A stretch of DNA of 64,000 nucleotides from Massilia aurea (GCF_014200505.1 NZ_JACHBX010000002.1:949377-1013376); one strand, 5' to 3'; positions 1 through 9,422 are shown, numbered from the stretch's first letter. Numbers and translations are program-made. The notes: generated by a model not told the origin, from the letters alone.

Positions 1-566
1 CCAACGATGTGGCCCAAGATCAGCACGCCGGTAAGCAGGCACAGGCCGCCGGCGGTGGTGACGGTGAACGCCATGCGCGCGCCGCGGCGGGCGTCGTTAC
101 TGTCCTGCCAGTAGCCGATCAAGAGGAAGGACGTGAGGCTGGTGAGTTCCCAGAACACCACCAGCTGGATCAGGTTGCCGGACAGGACCACGCCCATCAT
201 CGAGCCCATGAATGCCAGCATGTAGGCATAGAAGCGCGCCACCGGATCCTGCTTGGACATGTAGTAGCGCGCGTACAGGATCACCAGGAGGCCAATGCCG
301 AGCACCATGATCGAGAACAGCCAGGCCAGGCCGTCCATGCGCACGATGAAGTCCAGGCCGAACAGCGGCAGCCACTCATAGCGCTCCAATACCACCTGGC
401 CGGCGCCGAGTTCGTCGAATTTGGAAATGGCGATGATGAGCGCTGCCAGGGTGAACACGCCGGCAGCGGCAGCGGGCCGGTTGCGCGATGTGTTGGGCAG
501 GCAGGCGGAAATGATGGCGCCTGCGAAGGGGAGAAGGACGAGGAGGATCAGTGGCAGTGAGGTCAT
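1..566 (-). CDS. mrpA: Monovalent cation/H+ antiporter subunit A, N-terminal part (cut by window edge)
   Basis: This is the N-terminal 188 codons of a large membrane subunit of the Mrp/Mnh/Pha cation-proton antiporter, related to NADH dehydrogenase subunit L. The reading frame stays open to base 1, so the gene is cut by the window edge. The start MTSLPLILLVLLPFAGAII is followed by hydrophobic segments and the conserved stretches LSGNLIQLVVFWELTS and GARMAFTVTTAGG, which I recognise from the PhaA/MrpA family. Three ATGs lie within ten bases (575, 572, 566). The last is chosen because a GAAGGA sits about 8 bases upstream of it. The remaining mrp subunits would lie to the left, outside the window. 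The family exports Na+ or K+ in exchange for protons. Confidence 0.85.
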   Translation of the reverse strand, partial: MTSLPLILLVLLPFAGAIISACLPNTSRNRPAAAAGVFTLAALIIAISKFDELGAGQVVLERYEWLPLFGLDFIVRMDGLAWLFSIMVLGIGLLVILYARYYMSKQDPVARFYAYMLAFMGSMMGVVLSGNLIQLVVFWELTSLTSFLLIGYWQDSNDARRGARMAFTVTTAGGLCLLTGVLILGHIV

Positions 567-983
567 CGACATCATCCTTCGGGGCAGTGCGACATGTAAC
601 GGCGTGCGCACAGGCGCAGGGCAGGTTGGTGCTGGTTCATGGTGTTCTCCGGCGCGCGCGTGCGTACTGCATGCGCCGCGCCATGGGCGTGCGTCGCCGG
701 CGCCACGGATACGTTACGTACCGGCGTGGTCACCAGCGAGGGTGATTGTTGGTTGGTTGGGCGCCAGATGGCATCCGGCAGCCTGGCAAAGCAGGCGTGC
801 AGATGGTTGGCAATCAACGATCCGGGGGGCGTAGTTGGGCTAAGTTCTGGCATGCGCCGCCTCGTAAAATACTTCTCGGAATGCGACACTCTACCGTAGT
901 TGACGACCTGACTACAACGCGTTTCGTCGTTTATTTCGATTTTACTGCTTGTAACTTCGGGTGCAGCGCAACAAATTCGGGCA
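567..983. other. Intergenic gap upstream of mrpA
   Basis: This 417-base gap has no convincing gene. Open frames on both strands have arginine- and alanine-rich compositions typical of shadow frames in GC-rich DNA. It probably carries the promoter of the mrp operon on the minus strand. A short inverted repeat GTAGT-N10-ACTAC lies at 896-915, without clear meaning. Confidence 0.5.
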
Positions 984-1571
984 TCAAGCCGTGATGTTCA
1001 GCACCGGTTCGGCGGCTTCATCGACGCCATACGTGGCGCGCACTTCGGCGGTCAGCGCGTCCTGTGGCGCGGCTTCTTTTGCCGCCGCCGCCTTCGTCGC
1101 GGCAGCCGCTTCGGCCTGCTGGCGCAGCTTGGTGTCGTAGGCGGCTTGCTCGTCGTCGCTGACGGTCTTGTCCGAATTGGTGTCGGCCTCGGCGACGTAG
1201 TCGTTGGTCGTTGAAGACGTGGCGGACGTGGACGTTGATGCAGCGGGTGCCGCGCCGCCGGTCGGGGCTGCTGCTGCCCCTGTGGCTGCCTCGCTCGACG
1301 CTTCACTCCCGGTTGCCGTTGTCGTGTCGCTTTCCGTGCCTGCTTCGGCTACCGCGCGCTGCACGCGCGACGCATCGGCCTGGGCATTCAGCTGGTCGCC
1401 CAGGCGCGCGCTGGCGGCCGATTCGGCGCTCTGGGTCGGCGGTGCAGCGCTGTCCTGGTCGTCCGCCGTGGGGGCCGGGCCAGGGGTGGCAACCATCTCG
1501 TCGGGCGTTTTCCTGGCCGCCGGTGCGTAGGTGGCCTGGGTTGCGGTGCTGCTGCTGATGCTGGAAACCAT
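984..1571 (-). CDS. Ala/Thr/Ser-rich protein with one EF-hand loop
   Basis: This 195-residue protein has no signal peptide and a very low-complexity composition rich in Ala, Thr, Ser and acidic residues. Residues 130-141 read DTNSDKTVSDDE. They match the 12-residue EF-hand loop, with calcium ligands expected at D130, N132, D134, T136, S138 and E141, so a calcium-binding role is likely. The rest looks disordered, apart from an alanine-rich helical stretch after the loop (about 142-170). The C terminus ends in EPVLNITA. I do not recognise a named family. The gene stands alone, flanked by gaps on both sides. Start codon is the ATG at 1571. Confidence 0.6.
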   Translation of the reverse strand: MVSSISSSTATQATYAPAARKTPDEMVATPGPAPTADDQDSAAPPTQSAESAASARLGDQLNAQADASRVQRAVAEAGTESDTTTATGSEASSEAATGAAAAPTGGAAPAASTSTSATSSTTNDYVAEADTNSDKTVSDDEQAAYDTKLRQQAEAAAATKAAAAKEAAPQDALTAEVRATYGVDEAAEPVLNITA

Positions 1572-1729
1572 GATGTTTGTCCTGTGGCGAATCGTATCTC
1601 TTTAACGGCTTGAGACTGACTGCGCAACAGGGCGGCAAATGTAAAGCGGCGTAAAGCTGGCCTGCAGGTAGTCGTCCCGGTTTGATACGAGGGCTGGTAG
1701 GATGTCAGACTCGTCGCGGTCAATCCTGC

Positions 1730-2014
1730 ATGGCCGATTCAACCAACCCTGTCCCCGCCATGATGACGTCTCCCTGTATCCGCACGCGGCGCCAGCTGGT
1801 GCGTCCGCTACTGCTGGCGCTGGCGCCGATCGTGCTGATCATGATCGCCACCGGCGTCGTGCGCTGGACCAACCTTGGCATCGACCTGCCCACCCCGGTC
1901 TGGTTGTTCATCTGGAGCAAGCTGGTGATCCTCACCGTGGTGGCGTGGCGCTTTGCGTGGCAGTGGTACCGCGAGGACGCCGCGCGCCGTTACGGCGAAC
2001 CGGGCGCCAGGTAG
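1730..2014 (+). CDS. Small membrane protein, function unknown
   Basis: A 94-residue protein with two predicted membrane segments. One is around LVRPLLLALAPIVLIMIATG and the second around VWLFIWSKLVILTVVAW. A positively charged C-terminal tail (WYREDAARRYG) follows. ATG at 1730 is preferred, with ATG at 1760 (MMTSP) as an alternative. The 3' end overlaps the convergent GH9 gene by 25 bases, which is unusual and suggests the two are not co-transcribed. I do not recognise the family; the frame is supported by its clean hydrophobic pattern. Confidence 0.55.
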   Translation: MADSTNPVPAMMTSPCIRTRRQLVRPLLLALAPIVLIMIATGVVRWTNLGIDLPTPVWLFIWSKLVILTVVAWRFAWQWYREDAARRYGEPGAR

Positions 2015-4167
2015 TCCTTCAGCGCCGCAACCACCAGCGCATGGTCGTCCGGCCCCGGCAGTCCGGACACGGTGACCGTGCCGACCACACCCTGGCCCCG
2101 TACGATCACGGGGAACGCGCCGCCGTGGGCCGCATAGTCGCGCATGTCCAGGCCCGGCAGCGCATCATGGTCGCCCCCGCCCTGGCGCACTTCGTTGTGG
2201 GTATAGAACGAGCTGTGGCCGGTGCGGCCCACCAGGTTGTTCTTGCGGCGGATCCAGTCGGCGTGATCCGGCGACGCGCCCGGCATCGCCTGTTTGAACA
2301 GCACAGTGTCGCCACGCGTGACCTGGATCGTCACCGTCTTGCGTTCGCGCTCGGCGCGCGCAACCAGCTGCGCACCGACGGCGCGCGCGGTGGCATCGTC
2401 GAAGCGGTCAAATTGCAGTTGCTGTTCTTCGCGCAGCAGCGTGGCAAGCGAAACGGTGGCAGTGTCGGTCATGACATGGGGCGTGAGCGCGGACAGCGCC
2501 GCGGTCACGTACACCAGCGGCGCGTTCCAGTTGATGGCGACCTCGTTGGCGGCGTAGCTGCATGCGTGGTCGAGATAGGACAGCGCCGGCAGCTTGCTCG
2601 GATACGGCGGGCAATCCTTGGCGTCCTGCTGGCCCGGATTGGGGCCGCCGGCCAGCCAGCCCGGCACCGGCGCAGCCACGCCATCGGCCATCGACGGCCG
2701 GTGGTGCGGATGCATGACCGGGTGCGCGCCAAAGCCCGTCACGAACGTGTAGCCGGTGGCGTTGCGGCCCAATACATAGTCGAGACTCGACTGCGCCGCC
2801 TGCAGATAGGCCGGCGTGCCGTTGATGCGATAGGCCTGCAGCAGCATCATGCCCTGGTTCAGGATCACCGCATTGCTGCCCCAGACAATGTCTTTTGATG
2901 CCAGCGGCACCCGGTAGCCGCCATCGGCATGTTTCGCGAGCTGGCTGGCCAGCGCGTCGATGCGGCGTTCGATCAGTGCGCGGTCGATGCCGGGTTTCAG
3001 GCGGTCGCGGTGGTGCGCCAGCGACATCCAGCCCAGCGCGGCCACATCGCCCCAGGCCGGTGTGGTGAGCGCGGCGTCACGGCGCATGAAGGCCTGTGCA
3101 TAGTTATTCTGCCCGGTCGCGATGAACAGTTCGGCCGCCGCCCAGGCGAATTCGTCGGCCAGCTGCGCGTCGCCGTATTCGCCGGTGACGACATCCTTCG
3201 GGTTCTTGAAAACGACATTCGGATGCGCCTCAGCCCAGCGCCACGCAGCCTGCGCCGCCGCCAGCATGCGCTGCGACAGGCCGGGCCACTTCGCATCGTA
3301 CGGCGCCAGCACGCGGCTGGCGGTGGCCATCGTGGCGGCGAAATCGAGCGCCGCTGCCGTGCTCTTGGCCACCACGTAGCGCGGGGTGGTCGATGCCGCG
3401 TGCGGCATCACGATCCCGTCGAAGCGCAGGTTGGTGAGCTTGTGGTACACGCCGCCATCGGCCGGGTCCTGCATCGTCAGCAGCCAGTCGAGGTTCCACA
3501 GCGCCTCGTCGAGGATGTCGGGCACGCCGTTGCCGGATTCAGGAATGCCGATGTCGCGCTTGAAGACATCGGGGAAGTGCTCGAGCGCGGCCAGCAGCGT
3601 GTAGGTCGAGATACCCGAGTTGACCACGTATTTGTTGTAGTCGCCGGCGTCGTACCAGCCCTTGGGACTGGCGATGACCGTGCCTTGCGGGCGGGCTTTG
3701 GATGCCGCCGACGCATGCACGAGCACCTTGTCGTCCGGATGGCCGGCGGGCCGCGCCCACGCGCCGGCAAATTGCGGTGTGAGGGCAAGCGCGCTGCGGT
3801 TGAAGTAGAACGCCTTCAGGGCCGCGTCGCCCAGCGCACGGTAGCCATCCTGGGCGACCGTGAACGGATCGGAGACCAGGCTGCCGACGCGCACGCGATA
3901 GGCGCCGGTCTGCGTCAGCGCGCTGAAGTCGGCCACGCGCACGGTTTCGTCCGACGGCGCCCAGCGGCTCGCCGCGCTCAGCGCGCCATCCAGCACGACC
4001 TTGCCGTCAGCGTCGACGACCTCGAACCGGTTTGCACCGAGCGCCTGCGGGATCACGGCCAGCTTGTGCGATTGCGGCAGGAAGCCCACCGCATTGACCT
4101 TGATTTCCGCAGACCCGGCGCCGGCAGCAAGCGTCAGCAGCGCCGTGGCGAGCACGGTGCGCTTCAT
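1990..4167 (-). CDS. Secreted GH9 glucanase fused to a UPF0303 (haem-degrading-like) domain
   Basis: This 725-residue protein has three parts. Residues 1-20 are a signal peptide with a likely cut after GSA. Residues 21-105 form the Ig-like CelD_N domain. Residues 110-565 are a glycoside hydrolase family 9 catalytic domain with the conserved WYDAGDYNKYV (aspartates D173 and D176), a histidine-rich HPVMHPHHRPS segment and the terminal catalytic-acid region NEVAINWNAP. Residues 566-725 are an apparently complete UPF0303/HbpS-like domain (LREEQQLQFDRFDD, DYAAHGGAFPV, GTVTVSGLP, DHALVVAAL), normally a separate cytosolic protein of about 160 residues. Its own ATG is at 2472. Removing one base of the CCCC run at 2478-2481 would end GH9 at TGA and leave an ATGA-coupled second gene. 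Frameshift or true fusion is undecided. The GH9 part likely cleaves beta-glucan. Confidence 0.85.
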   Translation of the reverse strand: MKRTVLATALLTLAAGAGSAEIKVNAVGFLPQSHKLAVIPQALGANRFEVVDADGKVVLDGALSAASRWAPSDETVRVADFSALTQTGAYRVRVGSLVSDPFTVAQDGYRALGDAALKAFYFNRSALALTPQFAGAWARPAGHPDDKVLVHASAASKARPQGTVIASPKGWYDAGDYNKYVVNSGISTYTLLAALEHFPDVFKRDIGIPESGNGVPDILDEALWNLDWLLTMQDPADGGVYHKLTNLRFDGIVMPHAASTTPRYVVAKSTAAALDFAATMATASRVLAPYDAKWPGLSQRMLAAAQAAWRWAEAHPNVVFKNPKDVVTGEYGDAQLADEFAWAAAELFIATGQNNYAQAFMRRDAALTTPAWGDVAALGWMSLAHHRDRLKPGIDRALIERRIDALASQLAKHADGGYRVPLASKDIVWGSNAVILNQGMMLLQAYRINGTPAYLQAAQSSLDYVLGRNATGYTFVTGFGAHPVMHPHHRPSMADGVAAPVPGWLAGGPNPGQQDAKDCPPYPSKLPALSYLDHACSYAANEVAINWNAPLVYVTAALSALTPHVMTDTATVSLATLLREEQQLQFDRFDDATARAVGAQLVARAERERKTVTIQVTRGDTVLFKQAMPGASPDHADWIRRKNNLVGRTGHSSFYTHNEVRQGGGDHDALPGLDMRDYAAHGGAFPVIVRGQGVVGTVTVSGLPGPDDHALVVAALKDYLAPGSP

Positions 4168-5504
4168 GCCGGCACCGTCTTGCCGTCCGTGTCGATGCCT
4201 GCCGCCGGCGTACTGCCGTCATCGTGATAGAACGGCGCGTACCAGGTGGCGATGAACGACGGGATGGTCGCGACCATCACCAGGCCGAAGTAGGCGACGT
4301 AGCCCATCATCTCCTGCAGGTGGCCGCTGATGACGCCCGTGACCATGCCGCACAGGCCCATCAGGCCAGTGCCGAACGCGTAGTGGGTAGTCGTGTACTT
4401 GCCCGGTGCGAGCTGCTGCATCAGGTAGATCATGAAGCCGACCGCGCCGAAGCCGAAGAAGAACTTTTCGATGGCCACGCCCAGCGTGATCAGCACCAGG
4501 CTCGATGGCGTGTAGATGCTCATGACCAGGAACGCGACGTTCGGGATGTTGATCGCGCAGCACAGCACGAACAGCGTCGACTTCAGGCCGCGCTTGGCGA
4601 CATACAGGCCGCCCAGCAGCGAGCCGACCAGCACCGCGGCCAGGCCATAGGTGCCGTAGATCAGGCCCAGCATCTCGTTGGACAGACCGAGGCCGCCTTT
4701 CGAGGCCGGGTCGACCATGAAGAACGGGCCGATCTTTTCCAGCAGGCCGACGCTGAAGCGAAACAGAAATGCGAACGCGATCATGCGCCACACGCCGCGC
4801 TTCTGGAACAGCGTGACGAAGGCGTCGACCAGGATGCGGCCGGCGTCCTTCGCGCTCGATGGCGTATCGGCGGCGCGTGCGCCTTCAGGCATGAAGCGCC
4901 AGTGCCACAGCGCCATCAACAGCGTCAGACCGCCGACGAGCAGGAAGATGATGCGCCAGGCGTCGATCCAGTCCGGGCCGAACACGCCCGGATCATGGCC
5001 GAACACGTGCGTGTGCAGGTAGCCGCTCAGGTAGACCATGCCGCCGGCGGCGACGATCGGGCCGATATTCCACGACAGGCTCTGGATGCCGCAGTACAGC
5101 GACTGCGCGCGAGCGTCGAGCGAGGTGACATATACGCCGTCGCTGGCGATGTCTTGCGTCGCGCCGATGAACGACAGCGCAAAGAAGATCGCCATCAAAA
5201 AGGTCATGTAGCCAGGCAGTTCCATCAGCAGCGCCACACCGGCAAAGCCGGCGCCGATGGCGAGCTGCGAACACAGGACAAAGAACTTCTTGGTGCGGTA
5301 CATCTCGACGAACGGCGCGAACAGCGGCTTGACCGTATAGGCCAGGATCAACAGGCTCGAATACTGGGCCGCGCGGCCGTTGTCCATGCCCAGATTCTTG
5401 AACATGATGGCGGTGACGCTGGTGAGCATCACGTAGCCGAGCGCCATCGTGAAGTAGCCGGTCGGGACCCACAACAGCGGTGATACGGTTTTGGCAGGGC
5501 GCAT
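4164..5504 (-). CDS. AmpG-like MFS transporter of the beta-glucan locus
   Basis: A 446-residue major facilitator superfamily permease with about 12 membrane segments, starting MRPAKTVSPLLWVPTGYFT. The sequence style (TVKPLFAPFVEMYRTKKFFV after the second helix, GATQDIASDGVYVTSLD in the central part) is that of the AmpG/PAT-like branch. That branch moves sugars, muropeptides or acyl-CoA across the inner membrane. It lies 15 bases downstream of the GH1 gene and overlaps the GH9 start by ATGA at 4164-4167, so all three form one operon. Import of beta-linked oligosaccharide released by the glucanase is the simplest inference. Substrate cannot be read from the sequence. Confidence 0.8.
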   Translation of the reverse strand: MRPAKTVSPLLWVPTGYFTMALGYVMLTSVTAIMFKNLGMDNGRAAQYSSLLILAYTVKPLFAPFVEMYRTKKFFVLCSQLAIGAGFAGVALLMELPGYMTFLMAIFFALSFIGATQDIASDGVYVTSLDARAQSLYCGIQSLSWNIGPIVAAGGMVYLSGYLHTHVFGHDPGVFGPDWIDAWRIIFLLVGGLTLLMALWHWRFMPEGARAADTPSSAKDAGRILVDAFVTLFQKRGVWRMIAFAFLFRFSVGLLEKIGPFFMVDPASKGGLGLSNEMLGLIYGTYGLAAVLVGSLLGGLYVAKRGLKSTLFVLCCAINIPNVAFLVMSIYTPSSLVLITLGVAIEKFFFGFGAVGFMIYLMQQLAPGKYTTTHYAFGTGLMGLCGMVTGVISGHLQEMMGYVAYFGLVMVATIPSFIATWYAPFYHDDGSTPAAGIDTDGKTVPA

Positions 5505-5519
5505 GATCGATCCCGTTGA

Positions 5520-6863
5520 TCAAGCCTTGATGCGGCTGGCGATGAATTCGCGGTACCACAGCGCGCTGTCTTTCAGCGTGCGTTCTTGGCTTGCATAGTC
5601 CACGTGCACGATGCCGAAGCGCTTGGCGTAGCCCGAATTCCACTCGAAGTTGTCGAGCAGGCTCCACAAAAAGTAGCCGCGCACGTCGACACCCGCATCC
5701 ATCGCGTCCTTGAGCGCGGCCAGGTGGCTGCGCACGTAGGCGATGCGCGCCGCATCGTGCACGCGGCCGTTTTCCAGCACGTCCGGATTGGCCATGCCGT
5801 TTTCGGTAATGTATACGGGCGGCAGGTCGGGATACTCGGCCTTGAGTTTCAGCAGCAGTTCGGATAAGCCCTCAGGGAAGATTTCCCAGCCCATGTCGGT
5901 CACGCCGTGGCGCGCCGGTGCCGGCACGGGCGGCGTGCTGGCGCTGCACCACGAGCGGAAGTAGTAGTTCGAGCCGAGGAAGTCGATCTTCTGGTGGATG
6001 ATGGCCAGGTCGCCGTCAGCAACGACGGGGGCGTTCTCGCCATGGCCGCGCAGCGCCAGTTCCGGATAGCGGCCCTTGAAGATCGGGTCCATGAACCACT
6101 GCACCGAGCGTGCGTACTCGAATTCGGCCATGTCGCGGTCGGCCTGCGAATCGGTGGCCGCATCGGCGGTCCACTGGTTCAGCACGATGCCCAGCTGCGC
6201 ACTGCTGCCGACTTCGCGCATCGCGCTCATGGCCAGCCCGTGCGACAGCAGCAGGTGGTGCGAGACCTGGATCGATTGCTTCAGGTCGGCCACGCCGGGC
6301 GCGAACTGCGCATTGCCGTAACCCAGGTTGGCCGTGCACCACGGCTCGTTGTGGGTGGCGATTGCCTCGATCCGGTTGCCGAAGCGGCGCGCGATCTCGC
6401 GGGCGTAATCGGCGAAGCGGTAGGCGGTCTCGCGATTGAGCCAGCCGCCATCGTCCTGCAGGCCTTGCGGCAGGTCCCAGTGGTACAGGGTCGCGTGCGC
6501 GCGGATGCCTTTGCTTTCCAGTTCGGTCAGCAGGCGGTCATAGAAATCGAAGCCTGCTTCGTTCCAGGCGCCCTTGCCATCCGGCTGCACGCGCGCCCAG
6601 GCGAACGAGAAGCGGTAGGCGTCCACGCCCATCGAGGCCATGATGCCGACGTCTTCCTGGTAGCGGTGATAGTGGTCGCAGGCGACAATGCCGTCGCTGC
6701 CGTCCTTGATATTGTTCTGGTCCAGGCAGAAGGTGTCCCAGATCGACGGCCCCTTGCCATCGACGGCGGCAGCGCCCTCGATCTGGAAGGAACTGGTGGC
6801 CACGCCCCAGGTGAAGTCGGAAGGAAAGTTGTTGCGGAAGTCGAAGTCGGGGCTGTTGGTCAT
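5520..6863 (-). CDS. bglA: GH1 beta-glucosidase
   Basis: A 447-residue glycoside hydrolase family 1 enzyme that cleaves terminal beta-glucosyl residues from oligosaccharides. The acid/base glutamate is E173 in THNEPW and the nucleophile is E354 in YITENG. Other family landmarks are FPSDFTWGVATSSFQIEG near the N terminus, ATLYHWDLPQGLQD and GYFLWSLLDNFEW. There is no signal peptide, so it acts in the cytoplasm. Length matches the usual bacterial GH1 size of about 450. It is first in the operon GH1-permease-GH9, and would finish breakdown of the imported oligosaccharides. The symbol is by family resemblance. Confidence 0.92.
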   Translation of the reverse strand: MTNSPDFDFRNNFPSDFTWGVATSSFQIEGAAAVDGKGPSIWDTFCLDQNNIKDGSDGIVACDHYHRYQEDVGIMASMGVDAYRFSFAWARVQPDGKGAWNEAGFDFYDRLLTELESKGIRAHATLYHWDLPQGLQDDGGWLNRETAYRFADYAREIARRFGNRIEAIATHNEPWCTANLGYGNAQFAPGVADLKQSIQVSHHLLLSHGLAMSAMREVGSSAQLGIVLNQWTADAATDSQADRDMAEFEYARSVQWFMDPIFKGRYPELALRGHGENAPVVADGDLAIIHQKIDFLGSNYYFRSWCSASTPPVPAPARHGVTDMGWEIFPEGLSELLLKLKAEYPDLPPVYITENGMANPDVLENGRVHDAARIAYVRSHLAALKDAMDAGVDVRGYFLWSLLDNFEWNSGYAKRFGIVHVDYASQERTLKDSALWYREFIASRIKA

Positions 6864-6902
6864 GGAACTCTCGGATCACTGCTGGGGCAGATTCAGGTCA
6901 AA

Positions 6903-6932
6903 CAAAAAAAGCAGCGCGCCCACCGGGCGCGC
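6903..6932 (-). terminator. Rho-independent terminator of the TonB receptor gene
   Basis: On the minus strand GCGCGCCC-GGT-GGGCGCGC is followed by TGCTTTTTTT. It lies just past the receptor stop codon at 6950 and before the GH1 start, so it separates the receptor transcript from the GH1 operon at least in part. Confidence 0.85.
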
Positions 6933-6949
6933 TTGCCATGCTTCAGCTT

Positions 6950-9373
6950 TTAGAAATCAAAGCCGGTATTCACGCCAACCGTACGGGGTGGCTTGTACTG
7001 CGCCAGCCAAGGGCCGAAGCCGTTGAAGGCGCTGGTCTTGATCTTCTTGTCGCCGACGTTGCGCACGAAGGCGTCGACCCACCATTTGTCCTTCGCGTAG
7101 CGCAGGCCAAGGTCGGCGCTGGCGTAGGCTTTCTGGCGGTCTTCCGGACCCAGGTCGAACACGCTCAGGCTGACGTCATCCTCATAGCGCGCCGTGATGC
7201 GCGGCACCAGGGTAGCACCATCGGCCAGGCGGAACGTGTGCTGGTACTGCACCGTGGTCGAGAACTTCGGTGCGTGCGGCAGCTTGTGACCGCTCACGTC
7301 CAGGCAGGTCTCGATGCGGGTGTCGACCGTGCACGGTGGCAGCGCGTAGTCGTTCGAGCCGGCGACCAGGTGACCGAGCTTGGTGTCGAGCACGGCCAGC
7401 GCGATCGACAGGCGGCCGTCTTTTGCGATGCGGGCGGCGATCTCGGTTTCCAGGCCCATGACCTTGGCGCCATCGGCGTTTTCGATGGCCAGGCCACGGC
7501 TGCCGTCGGAGAAGCTGACCGGCGAATTGAACTGGAAGTCCTTGAAGTCCATGTAGAACAGCGCGTTGTTGATACGCAGTGCGCCATCCATGAAGGTGCT
7601 CTTCGAACCGATCTCGAAGTTGGTCAGCGTCTCTGGCTGGTACGGCAAGCCGCGATCCTGCACGCCGCCCGCCTTGTAGCCGGTCGACACGCTTGCATAC
7701 ACCATGTTGCTGCGGTCGATGTCGTAGTTCACGCGCAGCAGGCCGGTGGCCTTGTTGTCGCTGTAGCGGCCATCGTTCGGTACGCCGGACTGGTAGCCGT
7801 TGACCGGATCGCGTGGATCGATCTGCGGATTGAGTGGCAGTTGTGGCGCGCTGGCGTCGTACGCCCAGGTGTAGCCGCGGCCACCGATGTGGACGCGCTT
7901 GTCGTGGGTGTAGCGCACGCCGCCGGTCAGGTGCCAGGCGTCGGTGAGGTTCCACGTGGCCTGGCCGAAGACGGCCGAGTTTTCCACGGTCTGGTCCGGC
8001 TGGATGAACGAGCCCTGCCATGCCACGGTGCCATCTTCGGTGCCGTTCATGCCGCCGATGTCGAAGCGGATATTGTTCTTTTCCTTGCCGTAGTAGGCGC
8101 CGACCTGCCAGTCGATGGCGCGCGTGCCGACCGACTGCAGCAGGACTTCGTGGCTGAAGCTGCGGTAGTTGGAGTCGGTCGTGGTGTGTTCCTGGAACTT
8201 GCCACCCGAGATGATCGAGGTCGGGACGATCGTGCCGCCGTCCTGGTCGAAACGCATGTCGCCGCTGTACTTGGACCAGCCGGCCACGTATTGCAGCGCG
8301 AGGTCAGGGCTGATGTCCCAGCTCAGGCGGCTGCGCACGTTGTCGCTGTCACGGTTGACCCACGGCGACGAGTCGGACAGGGTCGACCAGTGGTCCTGGC
8401 CAGGGCGCGGCGTCTGCATCAGGTTGGCGCTTGGGGTGCCGCGGTCGATGAATTTTTCGTAGGCGATGTTCCAGCGCAGGTTCGGCGCCAGTTGCCACAG
8501 CAGCGACAGGCGCGCAGCAGTCTGGTCCTGGGCGCTGTACTTGTCGCCGCCAGAGACGTAGTTGTTCGGATTGATCGGGCGGAAGCCGGCAGCGGCGCCG
8601 CCAGCGGCCAGGTAGGCAGCGCGCTGTTGCGCGATCGACGGGTTCGGGAATTGCTGGTAATCGACATAGCCATCATGACGCTCGTGCACGACGGCAAAGC
8701 GCAGTGCTGCCGTTTCGGACAGCGGCACATTGACCGCGCCGCGCGTACCGATGCGGTTGTAGTCGCCAATACCACCTTCAACATAGCCCGAGCGGCTGTT
8801 CAGCTCTGGCTTGACGGTCTGGATATTGACCGCGCCGACGGTGGAGTTGCGGCCCCACAGCGTGCCTTGCGGGCCGCGCAGCACTTCGATGCCTTCGACG
8901 TCGAACAGCAGGGCAGTGGCGCCTTCGGCGCGTGGCGAATACACGTTGTCGACGAACGAAGCGACTTCAGGATCGGCGTACTCGGTCTTGGCGCTGTCGT
9001 TGCCGATGCCGCGCAGCGTCATCGTGGTCACGCCGTGGTCACCCTGGGCCGTGGCCTGGAAGCCCGGGACCAGTGCGACGACGTCGAGCAGGGTCTGGAC
9101 ATGGTTGTCGGCCAGCGTGGCGGCGGTCAGCGCGGTGACCGCGATCGGGGTGCGCTGCAGCGAGGTCGAGCGCTTGGTGGCGGTCACGACCACTTCGGCG
9201 ATGCGGCCATTGTCGACGACTGCTGCCGGGGTGGCGGCGGCAGGCGACGCCGGATCCGAAGCCGATTGTGCGTGAGCTGTACCGATGCTGGCGAGCAGCG
9301 TCAGGATGGCCAGGCGGATAGGGGCGGACGAGGGCGTACGGACCCCTGCCAGTTGGGGCGTCATGGTTGTCAT
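6950..9373 (-). CDS. TonB-dependent outer-membrane receptor
   Basis: An 807-residue TonB-dependent receptor. An N-terminal signal peptide (about residues 1-35, ending TAHAQS) is followed by a short linker with the VVVTATKR TonB-box-like motif. The plug domain follows (TLLDVVALVPGF, then GIEVLRGPQGTLWGRNSTVGAVNI), and then a long beta-barrel ending in the aromatic NTGFDF expected for outer-membrane insertion. It is transcribed from the LacI-operator region and lies upstream of the GH1-permease-GH9 operon. It probably takes up beta-glucan oligosaccharides across the outer membrane. A siderophore or vitamin substrate is less likely given the neighbours. Confidence 0.9.
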   Translation of the reverse strand: MTTMTPQLAGVRTPSSAPIRLAILTLLASIGTAHAQSASDPASPAAATPAAVVDNGRIAEVVVTATKRSTSLQRTPIAVTALTAATLADNHVQTLLDVVALVPGFQATAQGDHGVTTMTLRGIGNDSAKTEYADPEVASFVDNVYSPRAEGATALLFDVEGIEVLRGPQGTLWGRNSTVGAVNIQTVKPELNSRSGYVEGGIGDYNRIGTRGAVNVPLSETAALRFAVVHERHDGYVDYQQFPNPSIAQQRAAYLAAGGAAAGFRPINPNNYVSGGDKYSAQDQTAARLSLLWQLAPNLRWNIAYEKFIDRGTPSANLMQTPRPGQDHWSTLSDSSPWVNRDSDNVRSRLSWDISPDLALQYVAGWSKYSGDMRFDQDGGTIVPTSIISGGKFQEHTTTDSNYRSFSHEVLLQSVGTRAIDWQVGAYYGKEKNNIRFDIGGMNGTEDGTVAWQGSFIQPDQTVENSAVFGQATWNLTDAWHLTGGVRYTHDKRVHIGGRGYTWAYDASAPQLPLNPQIDPRDPVNGYQSGVPNDGRYSDNKATGLLRVNYDIDRSNMVYASVSTGYKAGGVQDRGLPYQPETLTNFEIGSKSTFMDGALRINNALFYMDFKDFQFNSPVSFSDGSRGLAIENADGAKVMGLETEIAARIAKDGRLSIALAVLDTKLGHLVAGSNDYALPPCTVDTRIETCLDVSGHKLPHAPKFSTTVQYQHTFRLADGATLVPRITARYEDDVSLSVFDLGPEDRQKAYASADLGLRYAKDKWWVDAFVRNVGDKKIKTSAFNGFGPWLAQYKPPRTVGVNTGFDF

Positions 9374-9422
9374 GCTTGTCTCCGATATAGTTTTATGGGT
9401 ACTGCTTGCGTTAGGACTGATA

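Noticed and set aside
572..889. 105-codon minus-strand frame upstream of mrpA
   Set aside because: Composition resembles a shadow frame and it overlaps the mrpA promoter region; no domain.
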